NCBI RefSeq assembly: GCF_032922745.1
Contig: NZ_CP136693.1
Location: 3,286,001-3,350,000 of the forward strand
Source of the DNA: Marinobacter salarius
GTDB lineage: Bacteria; Pseudomonadota; Gammaproteobacteria; Pseudomonadales; Oleiphilaceae
Length of the DNA stretch: 64,000 nt
Direction of reading: 5' to 3'
A program made the translations under genes and the position numbers. Positions 24,408-32,901 of the stretch are shown here, piece by piece (the stretch's first letter is position 1; each line of letters begins with the position of its first letter). A model generated the notes under the pieces. It was given only the letters and a program-made list of their open reading frames with translations. It had not been told where the DNA came from and searched no databases.

Positions 24408-25529
24408 TCAAGCGGGATGCCGGCCCCTGTCCTGGGGCCGGCTCATCAGCCAAACGGCCATCAAGACACCGTGTAACACCAGGAACGGTATGGCAATCAG
24501 CAACAGTCCATTCCAGTCAAACGCCGCCAATACCGCACCAGCACTCAGTGCAGCTGTCGCCTGCGAGCCGAATACCATCAGGTCGTTGAGCCCCTGAACA
24601 CGGAACCGCTCCTCATCGCGATATCCCTGCGGCAACAGCGTGGTGCCACCGACAAACAGGAAGTTCCAGCCAACCCCCAACAGGATGAGTGCAAACAGGT
24701 AATGGTGAAAGCTGATACCGCTGAACGCCAGGGCCACACACCCCAGATAGGCCAGCAATCCCAGCCCCATCATCCTCGGAATACCCACCACACGAATTAA
24801 CCAGCCACTGACCAGCGACGGCAGATACATAGCCATGATATGAATCTGAATGACCCACTTGGCATCTTCAAGCGGGTGATCGGCCACTTCTGTCATACTC
24901 AGCGGTGTTGCCGTCATGATAAAACTCATGAGGGCATAACCGATGGCGGCGGCACTGATCGCCGCCCATATGACCGGTTGCCTCAGGATGTCGGTCATCG
25001 GGCGACCGCCCTCCCCCAAGGCTTCCCGGACTCGCTCCCCGCTGGCGCGGTACCCGAAAACCAGTACGACCATGGCAAGCACCTGCACGACACTCAGTGC
25101 AAGCCAACCGCCCATGAAAGGGTATTCGGCTTGACCTCCACCACCGACAAGCGCAATTTCCGGCCCCAGCCACGCCGCTACAAGACCACCGAGGAGTACC
25201 CTGGCTGCGGCGGAGCCAGCCATCCCGGGCGCCACCGATTCCATGGCCGCAAAGCGGTATTGGTGAACCACCGCCAGCCCGGTTCCGCCCACAACCGCCG
25301 CAGCGCACAAGAACGGGAAACTTGCATTCCAGGCTGCCAGCGCACCGAGCAACCCGGACACGGTACCCGCCAGCGCGCCAAGCAACATAACCGGCTTGCG
25401 CCCCAGGCGCTCCATCATCCACGTAGCAGGCTTAATAGCCAGGACCGTTCCTACAACCACAAGGCCCACGGGCAGGGTTGCCCACTCAGGCGATGGCGCC
25501 AGAAGACGTCCGTGAATGCTTCCGATAAA
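24408..25529 (-). CDS. MFS transporter, 3' exon (gene split by group II intron)
   Basis: This is the second exon, 373 codons plus stop, of a major facilitator transporter. The frame is open from the intron boundary at 25529 (FIGSIHGRLLAPSPEWATLP). Loop 2-3 carries MERLGRKPVMLLG, the family signature. It joins in frame to the 23-codon exon at 27459-27527, giving about 396 residues and a normal 12-helix protein. Without splicing, the nearest usable start is a GTG at 25469, which would drop the first helix. Substrate is unknown. The last codons contain the hairpin at 24419-24442. Confidence 0.9.
   Translation of the reverse strand, partial: FIGSIHGRLLAPSPEWATLPVGLVVVGTVLAIKPATWMMERLGRKPVMLLGALAGTVSGLLGALAAWNASFPFLCAAAVVGGTGLAVVHQYRFAAMESVAPGMAGSAAARVLLGGLVAAWLGPEIALVGGGGQAEYPFMGGWLALSVVQVLAMVVLVFGYRASGERVREALGEGGRPMTDILRQPVIWAAISAAAIGYALMSFIMTATPLSMTEVADHPLEDAKWVIQIHIMAMYLPSLVSGWLIRVVGIPRMMGLGLLAYLGCVALAFSGISFHHYLFALILLGVGWNFLFVGGTTLLPQGYRDEERFRVQGLNDLMVFGSQATAALSAGAVLAAFDWNGLLLIAIPFLVLHGVLMAVWLMSRPQDRGRHPA
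24419..24442. other. GC-rich hairpin at converging gene ends
   Basis: GCCGGCCCC (24419-24427) pairs with GGGGCCGGC (24434-24442) around a 6-base loop. It lies inside the last codons of the MFS gene and 16 bp after the symporter stop. It probably ends or stabilises one or both transcripts. There is no T run. Confidence 0.5.
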
Positions 25530-27458
25530 ATCGAGTAGGAGGGGGAGTTACCTCCCCCGTCCTCTCACACCACCGGGCATACGGTTCCGTACCACGGCGG
25601 TTCATGGTCGGCTCTGAAGCCGAGTCATCGTATCCAGCAAGCTTACCAGAGACAGACGGTCGAATACCCTCTTAGGCAGGGCCGCGTTCATATGAGTCGC
25701 GCCACTGTTCCACCAGGGTCCACGACCATTGGTCGCGCTCCTCCAAGCCCTTATCTCAGTCAAGCCTAGCCGTACCAGGTTGCGGGCCCGCGTGCGGGTC
25801 CGCTTCCACTGCTGCCACAGGATCAGGCGAAGCCGCCGTCTTATCCAGCCATCCAGGGCTTCGACCGAACGCTTCGAGGCGGTCAGGCGATAGTAATTTG
25901 CCCAGCCTCTCAGCACCGGGTTCAGGTTCCGGATGGTGGTCGTCAACGACTGTCCCCGTGACCGTTTCAGCAGGGGGCGAAGCTTGGCCATGAAGGCCTT
26001 CAGGCTTTTGGGCGCGACTCTCAACCGGACCTGACGTTTATGCCAGCTCACGCTGTAACCCAGAAAGCTCCGACGCCAGGGGCGGTCCACGGCGCTTTTC
26101 ACCGTATTCACCTTCAGGCGCAAGCGCGTTTCCAGGAAGTGGGTAATACTGGCCATCACCCGTTCGCCGGATCTTTTGCTGCTGACGTAAATGTTGCAGT
26201 CGTCCGCATAGCGGCAGAACCGGTGTCCCCGCCGCTCCAGCTCCCGATCCAGTTCGGTCAGGAGCACGTTAGAGAGCAAGGGCGACAGGGGGCCGCCTTG
26301 CGGCGTGCCTTCCCGTCTCGGGCTGACCAGTCCTCCTTCGAGCATGCCGGCTTGCAGGTAACGCCGGATCAGGGTGAGTATCCGCCGGTCGGCTATGCGA
26401 CAAGCCAGCAGGCTCATCAGCACATCGTGGTTGACCCGGTCAAAGAACTGGGCCAGATCCAGATCGACCACCCAGCGGTGGCCGTCGTTGATGTGTTGCT
26501 GCATCGCCTTGACCGCCTGGTGGGCACTTCGACCGGGGCGGAACCCATAGCTGTGATCCGAGAAGGTCGGTTCCAGCGTCGGGCTCAGCACCTGGTGAAG
26601 GGCTTGTTGGATCAGGCGGTCCTGCACCGTTGGGATACCCAGTGTCCGCTCCCCGCCTTGCGGCTTGGGGATACTGACCCGGCGGACCGGTTGAGGATGG
26701 TAGTCTCCGGCCAACAGCCGCTCGCGCAGCGTTGGCCAATGCTGTTGCAGGTGGCCCTTCAGGGCCATCACCGGCATCTGATCGACACCGGCGGCACCCT
26801 TATTGGATACCACCCGCTGATACGCACGCATCAGGTTCGGGCGCTCAAGCACCTGTTCCATCAGCGTGTTCGGCTCCGCGTTCGTCCACGAGTGAGCCCC
26901 CGCGTCTGCCTCGACACGGACTTCAGTCTCTGCCGGATACCGTCCAGCGCCTTCCTGAATGCCCTGCCCCATCCGGGTCGCTTCTGTCTTCATAAGCACA
27001 CTACGAGAACTCATCGCCTACTAACGGCCAACCATGTTCGGCCCTTCCGTACGCGGTGACGCACCTACTATGGCCTCGGCTGAGTTCTGGCTCCCCATCC
27101 CCACCTCTCGCGAAGTGAGTAGCACAGCGGCAGAGAACCAGACTTCCCAGGGTAAGACGCGTGACCTTCACACTTATGCCCGCCGCATTTACGTCCACAC
27201 CTTCCGTGCAAGTACAGGGCTTTGACGATAGTTGACGCCTTACCCGGTGTGACCGCCTCATATGCGATTTCTGTTCGTCAGGCCAGTGCTTTGCCTGCGG
27301 CTTCCTTCAGATTCCATCTCACGATGGACACCCTTGCCGTCCGGCTAGTGGTTCCCCTTGCCGGGTCCACAGGGGACTTGCACCCCCAAGTCATCCGGCC
27401 AGCACCACCTGTACCGGAACAGCGCCCGTCAAGGCGCTACGCGCCATGCCTGGCGCAC
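25530..27458 (-). mobile_element. group II intron, full length
   Basis: The intron is 1,929 bp on the minus strand. Its 5' end reads GTGCGCC (27458 downward), the bacterial GUGYG start. Its 3' end carries a domain V/VI-like segment (about 25560-25605: paired ACGGAACCGT, then GGGGGAGGTAACTCCCCC) and ends CTACTCGAT, with AY as last bases. An intact reverse transcriptase/maturase gene occupies the domain IV position. It lies in sense orientation inside the MFS gene. Removing 25530-27458 joins GTT to TTT and restores one reading frame. Confidence 0.93.
25602..27014 (-). CDS. group II intron reverse transcriptase/maturase
   Basis: This 470-residue protein should help its intron fold and splice, and copy it into new sites. 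The reverse transcriptase blocks are all present: SYGFRPGRSAHQAV (156-169), DLDLAQFFDRVNHD (184-197), GTPQGGPLSPLLSNV (236-250) and YADD at 269-272. A maturase (GIIM) domain follows (about 340-450, with LRGWANYYRL). There is no C-terminal HNH endonuclease, as in several bacterial classes that target single-stranded DNA. No frameshift or stop interrupts it, so it may be active. Confidence 0.95.
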   Translation of the reverse strand: MSSRSVLMKTEATRMGQGIQEGAGRYPAETEVRVEADAGAHSWTNAEPNTLMEQVLERPNLMRAYQRVVSNKGAAGVDQMPVMALKGHLQQHWPTLRERLLAGDYHPQPVRRVSIPKPQGGERTLGIPTVQDRLIQQALHQVLSPTLEPTFSDHSYGFRPGRSAHQAVKAMQQHINDGHRWVVDLDLAQFFDRVNHDVLMSLLACRIADRRILTLIRRYLQAGMLEGGLVSPRREGTPQGGPLSPLLSNVLLTELDRELERRGHRFCRYADDCNIYVSSKRSGERVMASITHFLETRLRLKVNTVKSAVDRPWRRSFLGYSVSWHKRQVRLRVAPKSLKAFMAKLRPLLKRSRGQSLTTTIRNLNPVLRGWANYYRLTASKRSVEALDGWIRRRLRLILWQQWKRTRTRARNLVRLGLTEIRAWRSATNGRGPWWNSGATHMNAALPKRVFDRLSLVSLLDTMTRLQSRP

Positions 27459-27527
27459 AACGATAAAAGGCGCTGTACACATGGCAAGCGCCTGGGCAGC
27501 GACCAGTATCCATACATTGATCGGCAT
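27459..27527 (-). CDS. MFS transporter, 5' exon (gene split by group II intron)
   Basis: This exon has 23 codons from the ATG at 27527: MPINVWILVAAQALAMCTAP then FIV, clearly the first membrane helix of an MFS protein. It continues in frame after the intron with FIGSIHGRLL, the usual helix-loop at this point. It begins 9 bp after the cheR stop codon, so it may be transcribed from the cheV-cheR promoter. The ribosome binding site is weak. Confidence 0.88.
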
Positions 27528-27536
27528 TGGGTGGGC

Positions 27537-28364
27537 CTATTTTTTGCGGTAGATGATCCCTGGGTGGCACTGCACCATTTCGTAGAGATGAGGCAACCCG
27601 TTCAGCGATTCCGATGCTCCCAGTATCAGGTAACCACCGGGATTGAGAGTGGCGTGGATACGGGTCAGGATGTCCTTTTTAAGCTCTGCCGAGAAATAGA
27701 TCAGTACGTTCCGGCACATAACGATATCAAACTTTCCGAGCATGTAGCGTTCGAGCAGGTTGAGTTCCCGGAACTCAACCATGCTCTTGATCTGCGGTCG
27801 GATTTGCCAGCTACCGTTCATCGCGGGAGTGAAGAACTGCTTCTGACGCTCGGGCGACAGTCCCCGGCCAATGGCAATCATCTCGTACTCGCCGCGCCGT
27901 GCAACCTCAAGAACGCTTTTGGAGATGTCGGTGGCGGTGATCTTCACATCCCGCAGCCTACCCGGCCGCTGACGACGAAATTCTTCAATAATCATCGCTA
28001 CCGAATAGGGCTCCTGCCCTGTCGAGCAGGCTGCCGACCAGATACGGAGTGACTGCGCTGATTTTCTGTCGCCGAACTCCGGCAGCAGCTTTTCCTGCAG
28101 GATGCGGAACGGGTGATTGTCCCTGAACCAAAGTGTCTCATTCGTCGTCATCGCATCGATCACGACTTCCTTCAAACTGCTGCGACCGGTTCGCTTCACG
28201 CGATCCAGCAGATCACCCAGGGTACTCAACTTGTTCTCTTCCATGATCCGCCGTAACCGGCTTTTCACCAGGTACTGCTTGTTGTCCCCGAGCAAAATTC
28301 CACACGCATCCTGCAGGAATGTCTTAAAGGCCTCGTATTCCTGGGGGGTTATCTCAGCTTTCAT
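27537..28364 (-). CDS. cheR: chemotaxis protein methyltransferase
   Basis: CheR methylates glutamates on chemoreceptors. The 275-residue protein has the N-terminal helical domain and a SAM-binding core. Hallmarks are TTNETLWFRD, IWSAACSTGQEPYSVAM, the ATDIS segment and CRNVLIYF. Its length is standard. It lies 39 bp after cheV on the same strand, as in Pseudomonas next to the flg genes. It probably acts on receptors such as the one at 15997-17604. Confidence 0.96.
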   Translation of the reverse strand: MKAEITPQEYEAFKTFLQDACGILLGDNKQYLVKSRLRRIMEENKLSTLGDLLDRVKRTGRSSLKEVVIDAMTTNETLWFRDNHPFRILQEKLLPEFGDRKSAQSLRIWSAACSTGQEPYSVAMIIEEFRRQRPGRLRDVKITATDISKSVLEVARRGEYEMIAIGRGLSPERQKQFFTPAMNGSWQIRPQIKSMVEFRELNLLERYMLGKFDIVMCRNVLIYFSAELKKDILTRIHATLNPGGYLILGASESLNGLPHLYEMVQCHPGIIYRKK

Positions 28365-28403
28365 TGGATCTCAGTATCGAGTGGGTCGGAAGTGACACCG
28401 GCG

Positions 28404-29336
28404 TCACTGCTCGCGATCGACAATTTCCATAACCCTTTCAGCCAACTCATCGGGGCTGAATTTTGCCATGAAATCGTCAGCGCCTACCTTCTGCACCATT
28501 GCCTTGTTGAACACGCCACTCAAGGACGTGTGCAGCATGATGAATACGTCCTTGATTGCAGGCTCATTTTTGCACTTGGTGACCAAAGTGTACCCGTCCA
28601 TTTCCGGCATTTCGACATCGGATATGATCAGACACAGGTGGTCGACGGCCCGGGAACCATCTGCCGTAACTTGTTTTAGATAATCCAGGGCCTGCTTGCC
28701 GTCATTTTTTGTCACCACCTCCATACCGATGGCCGTGAGGCACCGCTCTATCTGACGTCGGGCCACTGCGGAATCATCCACAACGAGCACTGGTAGATGG
28801 CCGGGCACCCGCTCTGAACTGCGGTTGCGGACGTCTTCGGTGACATCCTCCTCAAACGGAGAGACTTCAGAGAGTATCTTTTCAACATCGATAATCTCTA
28901 TCAGCTTGTCTTCAAAATGGGTTACCGCCGTCAAGTAAACGTCTTTACCCGCACCCTTGGGTGGCGGCAGGATGTCTTCCCAGTTCATATTCACGATGCG
29001 GTCGACACCGGCCACCAGGAAACCCTGGGTTTTGCGGTTGTACTCGGTAATGATCACGAAGCTGGTAGCTATTTCTTCCTTGGGAATACCGGGAAGCCGG
29101 ATCGACATGCCAAGGTCAATGATGGGAATGGTTTCGCCACGAATATGGGCCACGCCCCGAACCATGGGGCGACTATTCGGCAGCGATGACAGCTTCGGGC
29201 ACTGGAGCACTTCCTTGACCTTGAAGACGTTAATGCCGTACGTCTGCCGGCCGCGTAGGCGAAATAACAGAAGCTCCAGGCGATTCTGCCCCACCAGCTG
29301 GGTACGCTGATTTACACTGTCCAATACCCCTGCCAT
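28404..29336 (-). CDS. cheV: chemotaxis coupling protein CheV
   Basis: CheV links receptors to CheA and adds a phosphorylatable receiver. I start at the ATG at 29336 (MAGVLDSVNQRTQLVGQNRL), with GGGAG upstream, giving 310 residues. A CheW-like domain (about 15-165, with VRGVAHIRGETIPIIDL) is followed by a receiver domain (about 185-308). That domain has acidic VVDDS, the phospho-acceptor in IISDVEMPEMDGY and a late Lys (FMAKF). The order cheV-cheR divergent from flgA is the Pseudomonas arrangement. Confidence 0.95.
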   Translation of the reverse strand: MAGVLDSVNQRTQLVGQNRLELLLFRLRGRQTYGINVFKVKEVLQCPKLSSLPNSRPMVRGVAHIRGETIPIIDLGMSIRLPGIPKEEIATSFVIITEYNRKTQGFLVAGVDRIVNMNWEDILPPPKGAGKDVYLTAVTHFEDKLIEIIDVEKILSEVSPFEEDVTEDVRNRSSERVPGHLPVLVVDDSAVARRQIERCLTAIGMEVVTKNDGKQALDYLKQVTADGSRAVDHLCLIISDVEMPEMDGYTLVTKCKNEPAIKDVFIMLHTSLSGVFNKAMVQKVGADDFMAKFSPDELAERVMEIVDREQ

Positions 29337-29533
29337 CGTTTCATCTCCCGCTTGTTCCAACACTCTGACGGCACGCATCTTGCTGCGTTTTCAATCAAAG
29401 CCACTCGGCACCTGGAAACTGCCGGATAATTGACTCTCTGGGTAGGCTTAACGGCCGAATCCGGAAATCATTAGGACATTCCCGAACACGGGACTCTGCC
29501 CGGTTAATGACAGCATAGGACAAACTGCCTCGT

Positions 29534-30238
29534 ATGCGCATCACCAATTTCATCATCGCACTGCTAATCACTGCAATGGCCGGCCCTGCACTTGCTTCCA
29601 TGACGACGGCCGAACAAATTCACAGTGGCGCGGAACAGTTTCTGGCGGCATTTTCGGACGCCCAAGCAAACGAAGGCTTTACGGTTTCCTATGATACTGG
29701 CCAACTCGACGCCCGCCTGTCGCTCGCTACCTGTGAGACTCCACTTGGCGTGTCCTTCAGCGGCGACCCCTGGAAGACCACCCAGCCTTCACTGCTGGTA
29801 TCCTGCAAGGGCGACCGTCCCTGGCGCATGTTTCTGCCTGTATCGATCACCATAACCGGTGAAGCTATGGTCGCCGCCCGCCCGCTGGGCCGGGGCGAAA
29901 GGCTTACAAAAGCTGCCATACAGTCAGATTCGGTGGTCGTGAATTCAGTTCGACGGGGGGCTATTACCAACATCGAACAACTTGTTGGCATGGAAATGCG
30001 CCGAGGCATTAACGCTGGAACGGTTTTTACGCCAGACTTGGTGCTGGCTCCCGCAGCGATCGAACGGGGGGACCATGTTATTATCAGCGCCCGTAGCGGG
30101 AATTTTTCGGTAAACTCACGGGGTAAGGCCTTGGCCAGCGGCGGCATTGGTGACCAGGTTTTGGTTGAAAACCTCTCGTCCTCCCGCACCGTGCGTGCCC
30201 GTGTGACCGCACCCGGCCACGTTGAAATTCCCATGTAG
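29534..30238 (+). CDS. flgA: flagellar P-ring assembly chaperone
   Basis: FlgA is the periplasmic chaperone for FlgI in flagellar P-ring building. The 234-residue protein has a signal peptide (MRITNFIIALLITAMAGPALA). It ends in a SAF-type C-terminal domain, with AARPLGRGERLTKAAIQSD, LVGMEMRRGINAGTVFTPDL and the final RVTAPGHVEIPM. It is divergent from cheV and is followed by a terminator before flgM. Confidence 0.93.
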   Translation: MRITNFIIALLITAMAGPALASMTTAEQIHSGAEQFLAAFSDAQANEGFTVSYDTGQLDARLSLATCETPLGVSFSGDPWKTTQPSLLVSCKGDRPWRMFLPVSITITGEAMVAARPLGRGERLTKAAIQSDSVVVNSVRRGAITNIEQLVGMEMRRGINAGTVFTPDLVLAPAAIERGDHVIISARSGNFSVNSRGKALASGGIGDQVLVENLSSSRTVRARVTAPGHVEIPM

Positions 30239-30267
30239 CCCCGTTCCCGGCACGGATTCACCGGGAA

Positions 30268-30292
30268 CGGCAAACCATTGCCGGCTTTTTTT
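30268..30292 (+). terminator. terminator after flgA
   Basis: CGGCAA (30268-30273) pairs with TTGCCG (30278-30283), loop ACCA, followed by GC and seven T. A second, perfect 10-bp inverted repeat (30241-30250 with 30261-30270, loop of 10) overlaps its left arm, so the two folds exclude each other. That could tune how often flgA transcripts read into flgM. Confidence 0.75.
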
Positions 30293-30334
30293 GGAAAGAT
30301 GACAAGAGTGTCATTCAATTCTTGCAAAAATTGC

Positions 30335-30360
30335 TAAAGAAACGTCAAGCCATGCCGATA
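30335..30360 (+). promoter_or_regulatory. sigma-28 (FliA) promoter of flgM
   Basis: TAAA (30335-30338), a 15-bp spacer and GCCGATA (30354-30360) match the FliA consensus TAAA-N15-GCCGATAA except for the last base. It lies 60 bp upstream of the flgM start. It places flgM-flgN in the late flagellar class, where FlgM is made under the sigma factor it inhibits. Confidence 0.85.
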
Positions 30361-30419
30361 GACAGGTATGAAATTTGTGGAGCCGCCCAACGCGGCCGAT
30401 CAGCTAAGCAGGTAACGTT

Positions 30420-30746
30420 ATGTCAGTTGACTTTAATGGAATAGGCCCAGGCCAGGTCAACACCCAGAAAACCACGGCCGATAAATCTTCAGGTGCCCAG
30501 AGCACTCAGCCCTCTACGACTGAGCAGGCCAAGTCCCAGGCGCAAAGTGCCCGCGGTGAAAATGTCAATTTGAGTAGCCAGGCAAAAAACCTGAAACAGC
30601 TCGAACAGAAACTCGGTAATTATCCGGAAATGGACGATGCCCGTATTGAGCAGATTCGCTCTGCCCTGGAAAGCGGCTCCTACAAAGTTGACGCAGAGAA
30701 ATTGGCCCAGAAAATGCTTGAAATGGATGAAAGCATATTCGGGTGA
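30420..30746 (+). CDS. flgM: anti-sigma-28 factor
   Basis: FlgM binds and blocks FliA until it is exported through the finished hook. The 108-residue protein has a disordered Gln/Ser/Thr-rich first half. The conserved C-terminal helices are ENVNLSSQAKNLKQLEQKL and DDARIEQIRSALESGSYKVD, then LAQKMLEMD. It lies directly behind a sigma-28 promoter and 7 bp before flgN. Confidence 0.93.
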   Translation: MSVDFNGIGPGQVNTQKTTADKSSGAQSTQPSTTEQAKSQAQSARGENVNLSSQAKNLKQLEQKLGNYPEMDDARIEQIRSALESGSYKVDAEKLAQKMLEMDESIFG

Positions 30747-30753
30747 ATAAATC

Positions 30754-31224
30754 ATGGCCGCAATCGATGAATTGAAAGACCTCCTGTCCCAAGACATCCG
30801 TCAACTCGAATCCCTGGCGGACGTCCTGCAGCAGGAAAAAGCCTGCCTGTCCACGTCTGATATCCGTAAACTCGAAACCCTGATTGGTGAGAAAAACACT
30901 CTGTTGGGTCAGATTCGCGAGCGGGCCAAACTCAAAATCCGCCTGCTGGTGTCGATGGGTTTTCGACCTGAAAACGGAGCCCCCTCACGGTTTATTCTCA
31001 GCGCCGGCCTGTCAGATGTTTACGACTTGTGGCAGGACGCCGATGAACGCCTTAAGACCTGTCACCAGCTGAATAGCAATAATGGGCGGGTTGTCAGTCA
31101 CCTTCAGAAGCGCCTTTCACGTCTGACTGATATATTCCGCGGCGTTTCCGGGCACCAGACCCTCTACGGTGCTCAGGGCGAGCAAAAGGCCGTATCACAC
31201 CGTACCGTTCTGGCGAGCGCCTGA
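30754..31224 (+). CDS. flgN: flagellar export chaperone
   Basis: FlgN escorts the hook-filament junction proteins FlgK and FlgL to the export gate. The 156-residue, mostly helical protein begins with the family pattern LKDLLSQDIRQLESLADVLQ and LETLIGEKNTLLGQIRE. A charged middle and flexible end follow. It is cotranscribed with flgM, 7 bp downstream. Sequence conservation in FlgN is low, so the call leans partly on its position. Confidence 0.87.
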   Translation: MAAIDELKDLLSQDIRQLESLADVLQQEKACLSTSDIRKLETLIGEKNTLLGQIRERAKLKIRLLVSMGFRPENGAPSRFILSAGLSDVYDLWQDADERLKTCHQLNSNNGRVVSHLQKRLSRLTDIFRGVSGHQTLYGAQGEQKAVSHRTVLASA

Positions 31225-31233
31225 CGGGCCTCT

Positions 31234-31256
31234 GGGCTCCGCAGACATCGGAGCCC
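31234..31256. other. hairpin between converging flgN and the MshEN protein gene
   Basis: GGGCTCCG (31234-31241) pairs with CGGAGCCC (31249-31256), loop of 7. It lies between two converging stop codons and may serve as a shared end structure, though no T run is present. Confidence 0.45.
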
Positions 31257-31267
31257 AACGCATCCGA

Positions 31268-32005
31268 TCAGCGAGTATAGATCGTCATCTGTGAATCCGG
31301 ATGAAAGCGGATATTGTCGAGGGCAATGTTTCCCAAAGAAGGTCCCTGGCTACCGCTAACCCGGATATTGTCCATGCGGATTTGCTCGATCCTTTCCGGG
31401 AAAGCCAGGGTGATCCCGCCGTCGTCACGAACCGCGTACCGGGGAATGTCATCCCGATAATGCACCCCGGATATCGTCAGATCAGAATCCAGGAAGTTCA
31501 ACACCGGCACGAAAATATTCGCCGTCAATTTCAGGCCTTCAATGACATCCGGTTCAACCTCCCCTGCGCCGTCATGACGTGGGGCCATCGCGGACACATT
31601 GGCAATACGATCCAGCAACGATTGATCACCCTGCCCGGCCACACCGGCCAACTCGTCGTCATTGAGCGGAGACAGGCCGGGATGATCGTACAATTGTCCT
31701 GCGTCGGCGACGTCTCGTGAATCATTCGAAGTGCTGCCAGCGGCAAAACTGACCAGTGGCTGAAATGGCAATACTGCCATGGTGACCAACGCCGCCGCGT
31801 TACGGTAACGGGATTGGTGCCTGAGGACACGATGTAGCTCACGTTCTGTAATCCAGCCGGACTGTATCAACACCTCACCGAGCCGCTGACCGGTCTCATG
31901 CTGTAGGTGCAAACCCTCTTCCAACTGAATATCGGAAAGGTATCCCCGGTTTATCAGCAACCGACCGAGGCGGGATTTTTCTTCGAAGCCCTGACGGATT
32001 TTCAA
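31268..32005 (-). CDS. MshEN-domain protein with membrane segment and exported C-terminal part
   Basis: A 245-residue protein with a TTG start at 32005, backed by GGAGG 7 bases upstream. Residues about 12-65 look like an MshEN/GspE N-terminal domain (GRLLINRGYLSDIQLEEGL, then GQRLGEVLIQSGWITERELH). A hydrophobic segment follows (about 69-89), then PLNDDELAGVAGQGDQ (113-128). That string is like the start of exported proteins with a DDELS.VSGQG motif. The end is a beta-rich region (DSDLTISGVHYRDDIPRY, then LGNIALDNIRFHPDSQMTI). I cannot name the whole family. Some MshEN domains bind c-di-GMP; whether this one does is unknown. Confidence 0.7.
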   Translation of the reverse strand: MKIRQGFEEKSRLGRLLINRGYLSDIQLEEGLHLQHETGQRLGEVLIQSGWITERELHRVLRHQSRYRNAAALVTMAVLPFQPLVSFAAGSTSNDSRDVADAGQLYDHPGLSPLNDDELAGVAGQGDQSLLDRIANVSAMAPRHDGAGEVEPDVIEGLKLTANIFVPVLNFLDSDLTISGVHYRDDIPRYAVRDDGGITLAFPERIEQIRMDNIRVSGSQGPSLGNIALDNIRFHPDSQMTIYTR

Positions 32006-32251
32006 GGTATGCCTCCAATAGCTTTACAGTGATTGCCGTACAACCTGGCCCGGTCAGAGAGCATCGATGACACTGATGCGACAGAAGGTTAGCTGATAGT
32101 CATGAACTCCGCAGGGAATATGCCCGACTTGACAAGTATTATCTGCTAACATCCTGCAACAGACTGGATTCATGGGAACAGTATCGCAGCAAATATTCCC
32201 GAAGCTACCTACTATTCTATTCCCTGAACTAACTACGTGAGCCATTATAGA

Positions 32252-32869
32252 ATGACAAATTCCGTAAAACCGTTTCGATATGTGATGAAAATCGCGCTAT
32301 CTGTAACCTTCATGCTGGGTATTGCCAATTGCCTGGCGGCTGATGGACAACAGAACGAGCTGCCCCGGGTGATTATTGAAACCAGTGAGGGTGCCATTGA
32401 GGTGACCTTGCGCCCGGACATCGCTCCCGAAACCGTTGAGAATTTCATCACCTACGCTAAAAATGGATTCTACGAGGGAACGCTGTTCCACCGGGTCATT
32501 CCGGGCTTCATGATCCAGGGCGGCGGTTTCGACCAGGATCTCAAACAGAAGCAGACTCGTAGCCCCATCCGGAACGAAGCCAAGCCAACCGCCAAGAACC
32601 TTCGCGGTACAGTCGCCATGGCCCGCACAAGCTCACCGGATTCCGCCACCTCCCAGTTTTTCGTCAACCTGACAGACAACGGCTTCCTGAACGCAGGTGT
32701 CCGCGGCCCGGGTTATGCAGTATTTGGCAAGGTGACAGGCGGAATGGGTGTTGTGGATGCCATCGCCAGTAAGAAAACGGTCAGATCCCGAGGTATGGCA
32801 GATGTGCCGCAGGAACCCGTCATTATCCGTAGCGTTTCGGTCCGGCAAACCGATACCGCTGCAGAATAG
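32252..32869 (+). CDS. ppiA: periplasmic peptidyl-prolyl cis-trans isomerase (cyclophilin)
   Basis: A 205-residue cyclophilin from the ATG at 32252; the ATG at 32285 is the other option, and neither has a strong ribosome binding site. The signal peptide runs to about ANCLAA. The core shows FHRVIPGFMIQGGGF, the catalytic Arg region, and TSSPDSATSQFFVNLTDNGF. The layout matches PpiA, which speeds proline isomerisation during folding in the periplasm. Confidence 0.9.
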   Translation: MTNSVKPFRYVMKIALSVTFMLGIANCLAADGQQNELPRVIIETSEGAIEVTLRPDIAPETVENFITYAKNGFYEGTLFHRVIPGFMIQGGGFDQDLKQKQTRSPIRNEAKPTAKNLRGTVAMARTSSPDSATSQFFVNLTDNGFLNAGVRGPGYAVFGKVTGGMGVVDAIASKKTVRSRGMADVPQEPVIIRSVSVRQTDTAAE

Positions 32870-32901
32870 ACCGGTAAGCGTAATGAGCGGATACAAAGAC
32901 C

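Noticed and set aside
26040..27059. 339-codon plus-strand open frame opposite the intron reverse transcriptase
   Set aside because: The minus-strand protein has every reverse transcriptase block including YADD. The opposite frame has no protein-like pattern.
29337..29378. 14-codon N-terminal extension of cheV
   Set aside because: The ATG at 29336 has GGGAG at good spacing and gives the conserved CheV start.
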